A DNA stretch of 11,651 nucleotides from an uncultured Alphaproteobacteria bacterium (lineage in GTDB: Bacteria > Pseudomonadota > Alphaproteobacteria > RF32 > CAG-239), in NCBI GenBank assembly GCA_910584385.1, contig CAJUAK010000021.1, positions 1 through 11,651 on the forward strand. The letters are read 5' to 3'. The translations under genes and the position numbers were made by a program. The notes under the pieces are model-generated. The model ran no database searches. It saw only the letters and a program-made list of their open reading frames with translations, and was not told the DNA's origin. Position 1 is the stretch's first letter; every line of letters begins with the position of its first letter. Positions 5,824 to 11,651 of this stretch are shown in pieces.

Positions 5824-6162
5824 ATGAAAAAGAAAATATTATTTACTGTCTTTGGCCTTTTGGCCATTGTAGCTATTGTTTATGCTGCATTGCAGCTTCC
5901 TTGGGGCATCAGCAAACCCTGCTTTGTCTTTTGCATGGTTATAAGCGGAATGGTGATAGGCTTCATTTTTAGCATGATAAAAAAAATGCTGAAAGCTTAC
6001 AATGCAGTTTTGTTGTGCTATACAAGCATCTATTCCTGTTTCATCGCGTTTGGCATTGGCTATTATTGGCAATTGCTTCAGATGCAGCTCTATATCGCAT
6101 TGGCCGGCAGCCTGGTGATTGCGGTTATGAGCCTTAAAGTGGACAGGTTATGGACCAGATAA
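5824..6162 (+). CDS. Small integral membrane protein, unknown function
   Basis: The ATG at 5824 is chosen because GAGAGAT precedes it; an in-frame TTG at 5815 adds only three residues and is less likely. The resulting 112-aa protein has a basic N-terminus (MKKK) and four hydrophobic segments at roughly 5-23, 30-48, 58-79 and 85-105. Cys residues lie in or near the membrane parts. It ends with a short basic tail (KVDRLWTR). No family is recognised. It is a separate transcription unit between the cspA terminator and a strong bidirectional terminator, convergent with rbr. Confidence 0.7.
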   Translation: MKKKILFTVFGLLAIVAIVYAALQLPWGISKPCFVFCMVISGMVIGFIFSMIKKMLKAYNAVLLCYTSIYSCFIAFGIGYYWQLLQMQLYIALAGSLVIAVMSLKVDRLWTR

Positions 6163-6204
6163 AAAAGAGAACGGCTTTCCAGGAGAGGAAAGCCGTTCTC
6201 TTTT
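6163..6204. terminator. Strong bidirectional terminator between membrane protein gene and rbr
   Basis: A perfect 18-bp stem (AAAAGAGAACGGCTTTCC and its complement) with loop AGGAGA lies just after the plus-strand stop and 21 bases beyond the minus-strand rbr stop. T-runs flank both sides. Confidence 0.94.
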
Positions 6205-6225
6205 GTTAAAGCTCTTCGGAAAATT

Positions 6226-6765
6226 TTAGTATTCTTCCTGGAGTTCAAAGAAATAAGCCTGCGGGTGGTCGCATACCGGGCATTTTTCAGGAGCCTTTGG
6301 AGATTCAACACGGTGTCCGCAGTTTGCGCATTCCCAAATAACTTTTGTCGGGCGTTCAAAAATTTTGCCGTCTACCAATGCGTCAAGCAAAGACTGGTAT
6401 CTGGCTTCATGCCCTTTTTCAATCGCGGCAACTTGACGGAACAAAAAGGCAATTTTTGTAAAGCCTTCTTCTTCGGCTTCTTTGGCCATGCGGTCATACA
6501 TGGTTGTCCATTCATAATTTTCGCCGGCAGCGGCATCTTTTAAATTTTCAAGGGTAGAAGGAACATTGCCGCCATGAAGCAGTTTGAACCAAATTTTGGC
6601 GTGTTCTTTTTCATTATTTGCAGTTTGTTCAAATTTTTCTGCGATAATGTTATAGCCTTCCTTTTTTGCTTTGGAGGCATAATAAGTATATTTGTTGCGC
6701 GCCTGGGATTCGCCGGCAAAAGCTTCCATCAGGTTTTTTTCAGTTTTAGAACCTTTTAATTCCAT
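6226..6765 (-). CDS. rbr: Rubrerythrin
   Basis: Rubrerythrin is a cytosolic peroxide reductase of anaerobes that takes electrons through rubredoxin-type iron. The 179-aa protein has an N-terminal ferritin-like four-helix domain (about 1-135) with diiron ligand motifs AGES (E19 region), NEKEH (E52, H55), the E97-E100 region and IEKGH (E116, H119). The C-terminal rubredoxin domain has CANC (C146, C149) and CPVC (C162, C165). The ATG at 6765 is preferred because GGAG lies nine bases upstream; the TTG at 6780 would put the SD inside the gene. It lies 15 bases after perR and is probably co-transcribed with it, hence likely derepressed by peroxide. A strong terminator follows. Confidence 0.96.
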   Translation of the reverse strand: MELKGSKTEKNLMEAFAGESQARNKYTYYASKAKKEGYNIIAEKFEQTANNEKEHAKIWFKLLHGGNVPSTLENLKDAAAGENYEWTTMYDRMAKEAEEEGFTKIAFLFRQVAAIEKGHEARYQSLLDALVDGKIFERPTKVIWECANCGHRVESPKAPEKCPVCDHPQAYFFELQEEY

Positions 6766-6780
6766 TTTAAAATACTCCAA

Positions 6781-7164
6781 TTAGTTTTTTCTTTGCTGAC
6801 ATTTCGGGCACAGGCCTTTACAGCAGATTTGGCAGCTGTCCGCCATCAGCCCGGTTTTTTCATAAATTGCGGTTTTCAAATCGGCCGCAGCTTCATGAGG
6901 AATATCAATTATCGTTTTGCACTTATGGCAAATAAAATGGGAATGTTCAAACGCATTGTGGTCAAAATGAACTTTCCCTTCAATTCCCTGCAATTTTGAA
7001 ATCTCCCCCTGCTGAGCAAGCTGGTTAAGATTTCTATAAACGGTTGCAAGCGAAATCCGGGGCAGCTCTTTTTTGGCCATGTCGTAAATGGATTCCGCGC
7101 AAGGGTGCTGCCCATGGGCGTGAACACATTTTAAGATGACTTCTCTTTGCTTTGAATATCTCAT
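6781..7164 (-). CDS. perR: Fur-family transcriptional regulator, PerR-like
   Basis: This is a cytosolic metal-dependent repressor, 127 aa, slightly shorter than usual Fur/PerR at the N-terminus. A winged-helix DNA-binding domain (about 1-62) includes the recognition helix region ISLATVYRNLNQL. The dimerisation domain carries HFD.N (66-70) and HSHFIC (74-79). The residues match the PerR regulatory iron site: H20, D68, H74, H76 and D87, with the same spacing as B. subtilis H37, D85, H91, H93 and D104. Asp at D68, where Fur has Glu, favours a peroxide sensor. The structural Zn site is CHKC (79, 82) and CPKC (119, 122). It heads the perR-rbr operon, opposite fprA, and probably regulates both from the box at 7179-7197. 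Confidence 0.92.
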   Translation of the reverse strand: MRYSKQREVILKCVHAHGQHPCAESIYDMAKKELPRISLATVYRNLNQLAQQGEISKLQGIEGKVHFDHNAFEHSHFICHKCKTIIDIPHEAAADLKTAIYEKTGLMADSCQICCKGLCPKCQQRKN

Positions 7165-7178
7165 ATTTATCCATAAAT

Positions 7179-7197
7179 GATAATGATTACTATTATT
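7179..7197. promoter_or_regulatory. Fur/PerR-box-like operator
   Basis: GATAATGATTACTATTATT matches the 19-bp consensus Fur box GATAATGATAATCATTATC at 15 of 19 positions and overlaps a partial dyad. It lies in the shared region between perR and fprA, just downstream of the likely perR -10. Autoregulation of perR-rbr and control of fprA are inferred from position. Confidence 0.7.
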
Positions 7198-7198
7198 G

Positions 7199-7225
7199 TT
7201 TATAAAATTTTTAGAGAGTTGTCAA
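7199..7225 (-). promoter_or_regulatory. Putative sigma-70-type promoter for perR-rbr
   Basis: On the minus strand a perfect TTGACA (7225-7220) precedes TATAAA (7204-7199). The spacer is 15 bases, shorter than ideal. The Fur-like box lies immediately downstream, where a repressor would block transcription start. Confidence 0.45.
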
Positions 7226-7275
7226 TTTATATTTTAGATATTATTTATAGACCATATAAACTAAAGGAGAAAAAA

Positions 7276-8451
7276 ATGAACGCAGTCGAAGTTAAAAATA
7301 ATATTTTCTGGGTTGGCGTAAAAGATTGGAATCTTGTCGAATTTCATGGCTATTCCACGCCGCATGGCTCTACTTATAACTCTTATCTTATCATGGACGA
7401 TAAAATAACGCTTGTCGATGGCGTTAAAGAGTATATGTCTTCTGAACAGATTGCAAGGATTAAAAGCAAGATAGATTTTTCAAAACTGCATTATATCGTT
7501 GTCAACCATGTGGAGATGGACCATTCTGGAAACATTCCGGAATTGATGAAGCTTGCGCCCCAGGCAAAAATTATTACCAACACAGCGGGAAAAATGGCTT
7601 TGGAAGCCCATTTTGATACCGCCGGATGGCAGTATGAAATCGTAAAAACGGGAGACAGCGTTTCTTTAGGGCATAAGACGTTGGAATTCATGACGACGCC
7701 AATGCTCCATTGGCCCGATTCGATGATGACTTATGTTAAGGAAGACAAAGTTTTGCTTTCTAATGACGGGTTCGGGCAGCATTATGCCTGCGATACGATT
7801 TTTGTAAAAGATGTTCCGATGGCTTTAGTGATGCAAGAGGCAAAAAATTATTTTGCCAATATCTTATTCCCATATTGTTCCCAGGCTGAAAAAGCTTTGG
7901 CAACAGCCGGAGACTTAGGGCTGGATATTGAAATGATAGCCCCTTCGCATGGCTGTATTTGGTCAGGAAAAGAAGAAGTTTCGGCCATTTTGAACAATTA
8001 CGCGCTCTGGGCAAGCGGCAAAAACGCCGGCAAGGCTGTCATCGTCTATGATTCGATGTGGGGCGCTACGGCAAAATTGGCAGAAACGGTAATGTCTGTT
8101 TTTCAAGATGCCGGCATACCTGTTGTCAAACATTGCCTGGCGGTTAAAAACGTTTCTGAAATCATGGTCGATTTTCTGGATGCAAAATACGTCTGCATCG
8201 GCAATCCGACGCTGAATAACCAGCTGTTCCCGAGAGTGGCCGGATTTTTAGCTTATATGCAGGGATTGGCGCCAAAAAATAAAAAAGCTTTTGCTTTTGG
8301 CTCATATGGCTGGAAAGCGGGCGTTGTCAAAAAGATTCAAAATGTTTATGAAGAACTTGGCTGGGAAACCGTGGAACCGTTTGAAGAAAAATACACGCCA
8401 AAATCAGATATTCTTGAAAAACTGGAAGCCAGGGTTAAAGAATTTATCTGA
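7276..8451 (+). CDS. fprA: FprA-type flavodiiron protein (O2/NO reductase)
   Basis: This is a cytosolic four-electron O2 reductase (to water) and/or NO reductase, fed by rubredoxin or a related donor. The 391-aa form starts at the ATG at 7276, eight bases after AAGGAG; codons back to 7177 lie in the promoter region and are rejected. The N-terminal metallo-beta-lactamase domain (about 1-245) has all diiron ligands: HVEMDH (H78, E80, D82, H83), H145, D164 and H225. The C-terminal flavodoxin domain (about 252-391) has the FMN phosphate loop VYDSMWGATAKLAE (257-270) and the conserved GNPTLN and GSYGW segments. There is no extra rubredoxin domain, so it is a class A enzyme. It is divergent from perR-rbr. 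Confidence 0.96.
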   Translation: MNAVEVKNNIFWVGVKDWNLVEFHGYSTPHGSTYNSYLIMDDKITLVDGVKEYMSSEQIARIKSKIDFSKLHYIVVNHVEMDHSGNIPELMKLAPQAKIITNTAGKMALEAHFDTAGWQYEIVKTGDSVSLGHKTLEFMTTPMLHWPDSMMTYVKEDKVLLSNDGFGQHYACDTIFVKDVPMALVMQEAKNYFANILFPYCSQAEKALATAGDLGLDIEMIAPSHGCIWSGKEEVSAILNNYALWASGKNAGKAVIVYDSMWGATAKLAETVMSVFQDAGIPVVKHCLAVKNVSEIMVDFLDAKYVCIGNPTLNNQLFPRVAGFLAYMQGLAPKNKKAFAFGSYGWKAGVVKKIQNVYEELGWETVEPFEEKYTPKSDILEKLEARVKEFI

Positions 8452-8458
8452 TAAAAAT

Positions 8459-8490
8459 GCAAGGCCGGAAATTTCCGGCCTTAATTGTAA
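8459..8490 (+). terminator. Likely terminator after fprA
   Basis: A perfect 22-base palindrome (AAGGCCGG-AAATTT-CCGGCCTT) sits at 8461-8482, seven bases after the fprA stop region. Only a weak T-rich tail (AATTGT) follows, so termination may be partial. Confidence 0.7.
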
Positions 8491-8520
8491 AAAAAAATAG
8501 TGAATTTTTGCCGCCGTCTA

Positions 8521-8548
8521 TTGACATAAAATACAAGAAGAGTATTGA
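8521..8548 (+). promoter_or_regulatory. Putative promoter of the sulP operon
   Basis: A perfect TTGACA (8521-8526) is followed after 16 bases by TATTGA, a moderate -10. The SulP start codon lies about 42 bases beyond. It is the only good candidate between the fprA terminator and sulP. Confidence 0.45.
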
Positions 8549-8590
8549 TATTGCCGTTTTATAAAAAGAAGAAAATAAAGAAGGGTCGAA

Positions 8591-10315
8591 ATGATAGGAT
8601 ATTTGCAAAAGTTCGCAGCTTTTTACCGCAAAAATTTTGCGCCAAAGCTATTTGAAGTTATCTTGAAAAAAGGGTATAGTGCAGATTATTTTCGCAGAGA
8701 TTGCATTGCCGGGATGACCGTTGCGGTTGTTTCTATCCCGCTGGCAATGGCTTTGGCGATTGCTTCGGGCGTAACGCCGGGGCAGGGGCTCTATACGGCG
8801 ATTATTGCAGGTTTCTTTATTGCGTTAATTGGCGGCAGCCGCTATCAGATTGGCGGGCCGACGGGCGCTTTTGTCGTTGTTATTTTTTCAATCATGCAGC
8901 AATACGGTTATGCCGGTTTGGCAATGAGTATGCTGATTGCAGGCTTAGTTTTGATTGTTGCCGGTTATATGAAACTCGGGACTTATATTAAATATATCCC
9001 TTATCCCGTCGTTATCGGCTTTACGGCCGGTATCGGCATTTTGCTGATTTCCACGCAGATAAAAGATTTGTTCGGATTGCAGATAGAAAGCGTTCCTGCG
9101 GAATTTCTGCCGAAATGGGAAGCATATTTTGCAAATTTAAGCCAATATTCAATGACATCCGTGATTATAACTTTCTTTTCATTTATGGCAATCTTTTATG
9201 TTCAGTTCAAGCATCCCAAACTTCCGGCTTATTTAATCAGCGTGGTTGGGGCGACGCTGATTGTTGCAATCTGCGGTCTTGAAATTGACACAATCGGCAA
9301 TAAATTTGGCGGAATTCCCCATTTCCTGCCGATGCCAAAAATGCCGGAATTTAGTATTTCGCTGGCGCTGAAAGTATTGCCGAGCAGTTTGACGATTGCC
9401 TTTTTGGCCGGGGTTGAATCTTTGCTAAGCGCAACTGTTGTTGATGGTATGAGCGGCGATAACCATAATTCCAATGCCGAACTTATCGGGGAAGGCGTTG
9501 CCAACATTGCCAGCGCTTTCTTTATGGGTGTTCCGGCAACCGGCGCGATTGCCCGTACGGCAACAAACTATAAGGCCGGCGCTTTTTCGCCTTTGTCGGG
9601 GATTATGCAATCGGTATTCCTGCTGTTGTTTATGCTTTTGTTGTCTCCTGCGGCAAAATTCATTCCGCTTGCCTGCTTGTCTTCGGTATTGGTTCTTATC
9701 GGCTGGAATATGATGAATCTTGATAAGATTTATAAGCTTATAAAAGGCCCGAAAGGCGATAGGTACACGCTAATCGTAACTTTGCTTTTAACATTGTTGG
9801 TCGACTTAAACACGGCAATTTCCGTTGGCTTTATTATGGCGAGTATTATCTTTATGCACCGCATGAGCAAAGAAATTGAAATTGAAACAGATGAAGAAGT
9901 CTTGGAAGAAATCGGCGGCGGACGAGACTTGACGGAGATTTTGCACAAAAAAGGCGTTATGTCTTTACGCCTGTCGGGGCCTTTGTTTTTTGGCGGCGCT
10001 TCTCAGGTATCAAAATTTTTGAAAAAAATTGACGGTGCGGACAATACGCCCCAAGTGCTGATTTTGCGCATGGGTTATGTTCCGGTGGTCGATGCGACAG
10101 GTGCCAACATCATTGTGGAATTTGTAAAAAAGATGCAAAAATCCCATGCCAAGATTATTTTTTCAAATGTGAAAAAACAGCCGCGGCGCGTTTTGCATGA
10201 TGCGTTTTTGAAAGAAGGCATTGACTATCATACGATTTCAACCGCGTCCACTTTTGAAAACGCGCTCAAAATCGCCCGTCGTTGTTTGAAAAAGCCCAAT
10301 AATTCTGAAAATTAA
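8591..10315 (+). CDS. SulP-family anion transporter with STAS domain
   Basis: This is an inner-membrane SLC26/SulP permease, 574 aa, a normal family length. The transport domain (about 35-425) has many hydrophobic segments, including the conserved IGGPTGAF (87-94) at the substrate site and the signature region VVDGMSGDNHNSNAELIGEGVANI (283-306) followed by PATGAIARTATN. The cytosolic STAS domain (about 455-565) contains VVDATGA (499-505); the Ser that is phosphorylated in SpoIIAA-like STAS proteins is Ala here. Family members move sulfate, bicarbonate or other anions with Na+ or H+; the sequence does not settle which. The SD GAAGGG precedes the ATG. Two genes of unknown function follow, probably in the same operon, 63 and then 9 bases apart. 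Confidence 0.95.
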   Translation: MIGYLQKFAAFYRKNFAPKLFEVILKKGYSADYFRRDCIAGMTVAVVSIPLAMALAIASGVTPGQGLYTAIIAGFFIALIGGSRYQIGGPTGAFVVVIFSIMQQYGYAGLAMSMLIAGLVLIVAGYMKLGTYIKYIPYPVVIGFTAGIGILLISTQIKDLFGLQIESVPAEFLPKWEAYFANLSQYSMTSVIITFFSFMAIFYVQFKHPKLPAYLISVVGATLIVAICGLEIDTIGNKFGGIPHFLPMPKMPEFSISLALKVLPSSLTIAFLAGVESLLSATVVDGMSGDNHNSNAELIGEGVANIASAFFMGVPATGAIARTATNYKAGAFSPLSGIMQSVFLLLFMLLLSPAAKFIPLACLSSVLVLIGWNMMNLDKIYKLIKGPKGDRYTLIVTLLLTLLVDLNTAISVGFIMASIIFMHRMSKEIEIETDEEVLEEIGGGRDLTEILHKKGVMSLRLSGPLFFGGASQVSKFLKKIDGADNTPQVLILRMGYVPVVDATGANIIVEFVKKMQKSHAKIIFSNVKKQPRRVLHDAFLKEGIDYHTISTASTFENALKIARRCLKKPNNSEN

Positions 10316-10378
10316 GTTGATTTTTAAGGATTTATGCTTTTTAATAACGGAAGAAAAATTTTTATAAAGGATGAAAAG

Positions 10379-10912
10379 ATGACACTGTTACTGGTTTTAA
10401 TGTTATTGGTTGTATTTGCCAATTCGGCCATGGCAAATCCGGCTTGTGCCGTTTGCACGGTGGCCGTCGGAGCCTCTTTGGAGCTGGCGCGCCATTTTGG
10501 CGTTGATGACAGCGTTGTCGGCGTCTGGGCGGGCGCTTTCCTTGCATTGCTTGGCTATTGGATGATTGTCTGGTTTGATAAAAAAGGCTGGAATTTTAAA
10601 GGGCGCAATTTCTTTTTAATTTTAATCTCCTTATCGACAATAGGCTTTATGTATATTGGCGAGATGGAATATACGCCAAAGGTTATCGGAATTTTTTATT
10701 TGGACGGTTTTTTATTTAGTGTCGTTCTCGGCGCTTTAATCCTAATATTTTCTTCCCGCTTTTACCAATGGATGAAGGCAAGAAACGGCGGGCATGCCCA
10801 TTTCCCCTTTGAGAAGGTATTTGTCCCGGTTGCCTCATTGGCTCTTGCAAGCGTTTATTTTTATTATAACCCCCTTTGTCAGGCGGTAGAAGAAGAATTA
10901 TATAGTTTTTAG
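10379..10912 (+). CDS. Integral membrane protein with exported CxxC motif, unknown function
   Basis: The start at 10379 is chosen because AAAGGA lies seven bases upstream and the protein (177 aa) then begins with a clean signal-like segment ending AMA|NP. An in-frame ATG at 10334 adds 15 polar residues and is less likely. Directly after the possible cleavage site comes PACAVCTVAVGASLELARHFGVDD, with a CxxC pair (C23, C26). About four membrane segments follow (roughly 45-66, 77-93, 103-125 and 148-162), and a third Cys at 167. From memory, proteins with a C(A/P)VCTVAVGA start occur in candidate-phyla bacteria and other anaerobes as uncharacterised membrane proteins. A thiol-redox or metal role is inference. 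It lies between SulP and the next gene, nine bases upstream of it. Confidence 0.82.
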   Translation: MTLLLVLMLLVVFANSAMANPACAVCTVAVGASLELARHFGVDDSVVGVWAGAFLALLGYWMIVWFDKKGWNFKGRNFFLILISLSTIGFMYIGEMEYTPKVIGIFYLDGFLFSVVLGALILIFSSRFYQWMKARNGGHAHFPFEKVFVPVASLALASVYFYYNPLCQAVEEELYSF

Positions 10913-10921
10913 GAGGATGGC

Positions 10922-11506
10922 ATGAAAAAAGCAAAAGATGTAAAAGAATTCGTTGAAAGAATAGATGCGACAAAAAAAGTCAATCCCAAAGACTTGTCTT
11001 CTGACCAGGATTTGACAATCGCGATTATGAACTTGATATCCATTGAAGAGCATTTGGTCTTTTCAGGAGCAAAAACCGGCAAAACGTCTTTTTATGACCT
11101 GATTGAAGAAGTCCGCGAACTGCGCAAGACTTTGATGCAAAAAGTTATTCCGGCTTATGAAGGCGAGGTTTGGTGCATTTCCAAACATCTCTTGGCTTCT
11201 TCCATGCGTTTGATGGAAGTTGGAACCAAGCAGCAATCCTTAGGGCATAAGGAAGAGGCATATAAGCTGTTTAATCAGGCTTATGACCTGTATTGCCTGT
11301 TCTGGGGGCTGAATATGGATATGCTCAACATCAGCGATGTCAAATGGATAGAAGACAAGACGGAAGATGTTAAAAAGCTGTCAGCAAAGGTTGAAGCGGC
11401 AACAGCGCCGGAAAGCGTTAAAGCGAAAAAAGCCGAAGAACCCGTGAGCGCTTTGGGCAAAATGAAGGCCTTTGTGCGTAAAGCAGTTGACTGCTGCATT
11501 GAATAA
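10922..11506 (+). CDS. Soluble helical protein of unknown function, WCISKH motif
   Basis: This 194-aa protein has no signal or membrane segment and is predicted helical by eye. AGGAGG lies just before the ATG, an excellent SD overlapping the stop region of the previous gene and strongly suggesting coupled expression. The core (about 25-135) has SSDQDLTIAIMNLISIEEHL (E42, E43, H44), a VRELRKTL helix, EGEVWCISKHLLASSMRLMEVGTK (80-103) and AYDLYCLFWGL (120-130). A charged Ala/Lys/Glu linker (about 155-175) leads to an amphipathic tail ending DCCIE, which could be a membrane or metal contact. The EEH and KH residues in helices suggest a four-helix bundle, possibly metal-binding; this is speculative. 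From memory it resembles uncharacterised proteins of candidate-phyla bacteria, encoded near the CxxC membrane protein. Confidence 0.82.
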   Translation: MKKAKDVKEFVERIDATKKVNPKDLSSDQDLTIAIMNLISIEEHLVFSGAKTGKTSFYDLIEEVRELRKTLMQKVIPAYEGEVWCISKHLLASSMRLMEVGTKQQSLGHKEEAYKLFNQAYDLYCLFWGLNMDMLNISDVKWIEDKTEDVKKLSAKVEAATAPESVKAKKAEEPVSALGKMKAFVRKAVDCCIE

Positions 11507-11543
11507 TTCGCCGAACATTGCGGTTTTTACGCATTATGAAAGC

Positions 11544-11577
11544 AAAACCCCGAGGAGCGTTCAACTCCCGGGGTTTC
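11544..11577 (+). terminator. Rho-independent terminator closing the sulP operon
   Basis: AAACCCCG.GGAG pairs with CTCCCGGGGTTT (one bulged A) around a CGTTCAA loop, about 38 bases after the last stop. Only a short T-run (TTT, then CATTTGT) follows. The A-run on the other side may also let it act on the opposite strand. Confidence 0.8.
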
Positions 11578-11598
11578 ATTTGTAATTAATATTTGCAT

Positions 11599-11650
11599 AT
11601 AGATATCCACGGGTAAACCCGTGGTTCTACGGAAAGGCACCTTTTAGGTG
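11599..11650. repeat. Right copy of 52-bp terminal inverted repeat
   Basis: This is the exact reverse complement of bases 1-52 and includes the CCACGGGT-AA-ACCCGTGG hairpin (11607-11624) and the GCACCT/AGGTGC hairpin at the extreme end. No coding sequence lies between it and the terminator at 11577. Both copies face outwards in the same sense, as expected if the unique DNA is flanked by two oppositely oriented copies of one dispersed element. Confidence 0.8.
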
Positions 11651-11651
11651 C

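Noticed and set aside
7177..7275. N-terminal extension of the flavodiiron protein
   Set aside because: It would cover the Fur-like box and promoter; the ATG at 7276 has a strong SD and gives the normal family N-terminus.
8701..8991. 96-aa Cys-rich ORF inside the SulP gene
   Set aside because: It lies entirely within the SulP coding region in another frame; its Cys richness is a frame-shift artefact of Gly/Leu/Ala codons.
10334..10378. Upstream start for the CxxC membrane protein
   Set aside because: The added residues are polar and precede a complete signal-like segment; the ATG at 10379 has the better SD.
1..11651. Complete linear plasmid or phage with terminal inverted repeats
   Set aside because: The content is chromosomal housekeeping (proS, mtnN, cspA, tRNA) without replication, packaging or partition genes; dispersed-repeat ends explain the symmetry better.

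Overview
The window is AT-rich chromosomal DNA, probably from an anaerobic or microaerobic bacterium. A gut-type alphaproteobacterium is my best guess: the cold-shock protein carries the alphaproteobacterial-looking stretch PDEGGNDVFVHISAVQQAG, and PerR, rubrerythrin and an FprA flavodiiron protein occur side by side, a typical oxygen-defence set of anaerobes. This taxonomic call is inference. No phage or plasmid genes and no intact transposase gene are visible. The window is bounded by a perfect 52-bp inverted repeat (1-52 and 11599-11650), which looks like the end of a multicopy hairpin-tipped element where the sequence was cut.

Region 1-618 has no credible protein gene. It holds a tRNA-Pro(UGG) gene on the minus strand (281-357) with encoded CCA and a terminator. 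Around it are broken copies of the same tRNA: a 3'-end-plus-terminator copy at 65-116, and a 73-bp tandem repeat at 341-533 in which the 5' tRNA half recurs with its D-arm replaced by GC-rich sequence.

Region 619-5713 holds short transcription units separated by strong hairpin terminators. They are mtnN (minus, methylthioadenosine/SAH nucleosidase), a lipoprotein with an internal duplication (plus), an unrecognised 152-aa protein preceded by a large inverted repeat (plus), an archaeal/eukaryote-type prolyl-tRNA synthetase (minus), a small membrane protein (plus), an exported Cys- and Lys-rich protein (minus) and cspA (plus).

Region 5824-8451 has a small membrane protein and then an oxidative-stress cluster. 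perR and rbr form a minus-strand operon, divergent from fprA, with a Fur/PerR-box-like site in the shared intergenic region. PerR is expected to sense peroxide, rubrerythrin to reduce peroxide and the flavodiiron protein to reduce O2 or NO.

Region 8591-11506 looks like one plus-strand operon. It contains a SulP-family anion transporter with a STAS domain, an integral membrane protein with an exported CxxC motif, and a soluble helical protein with conserved-looking WCISKH and EEH motifs. A terminator follows. The last two genes are of unknown function and are the best candidates here for undescribed biology.
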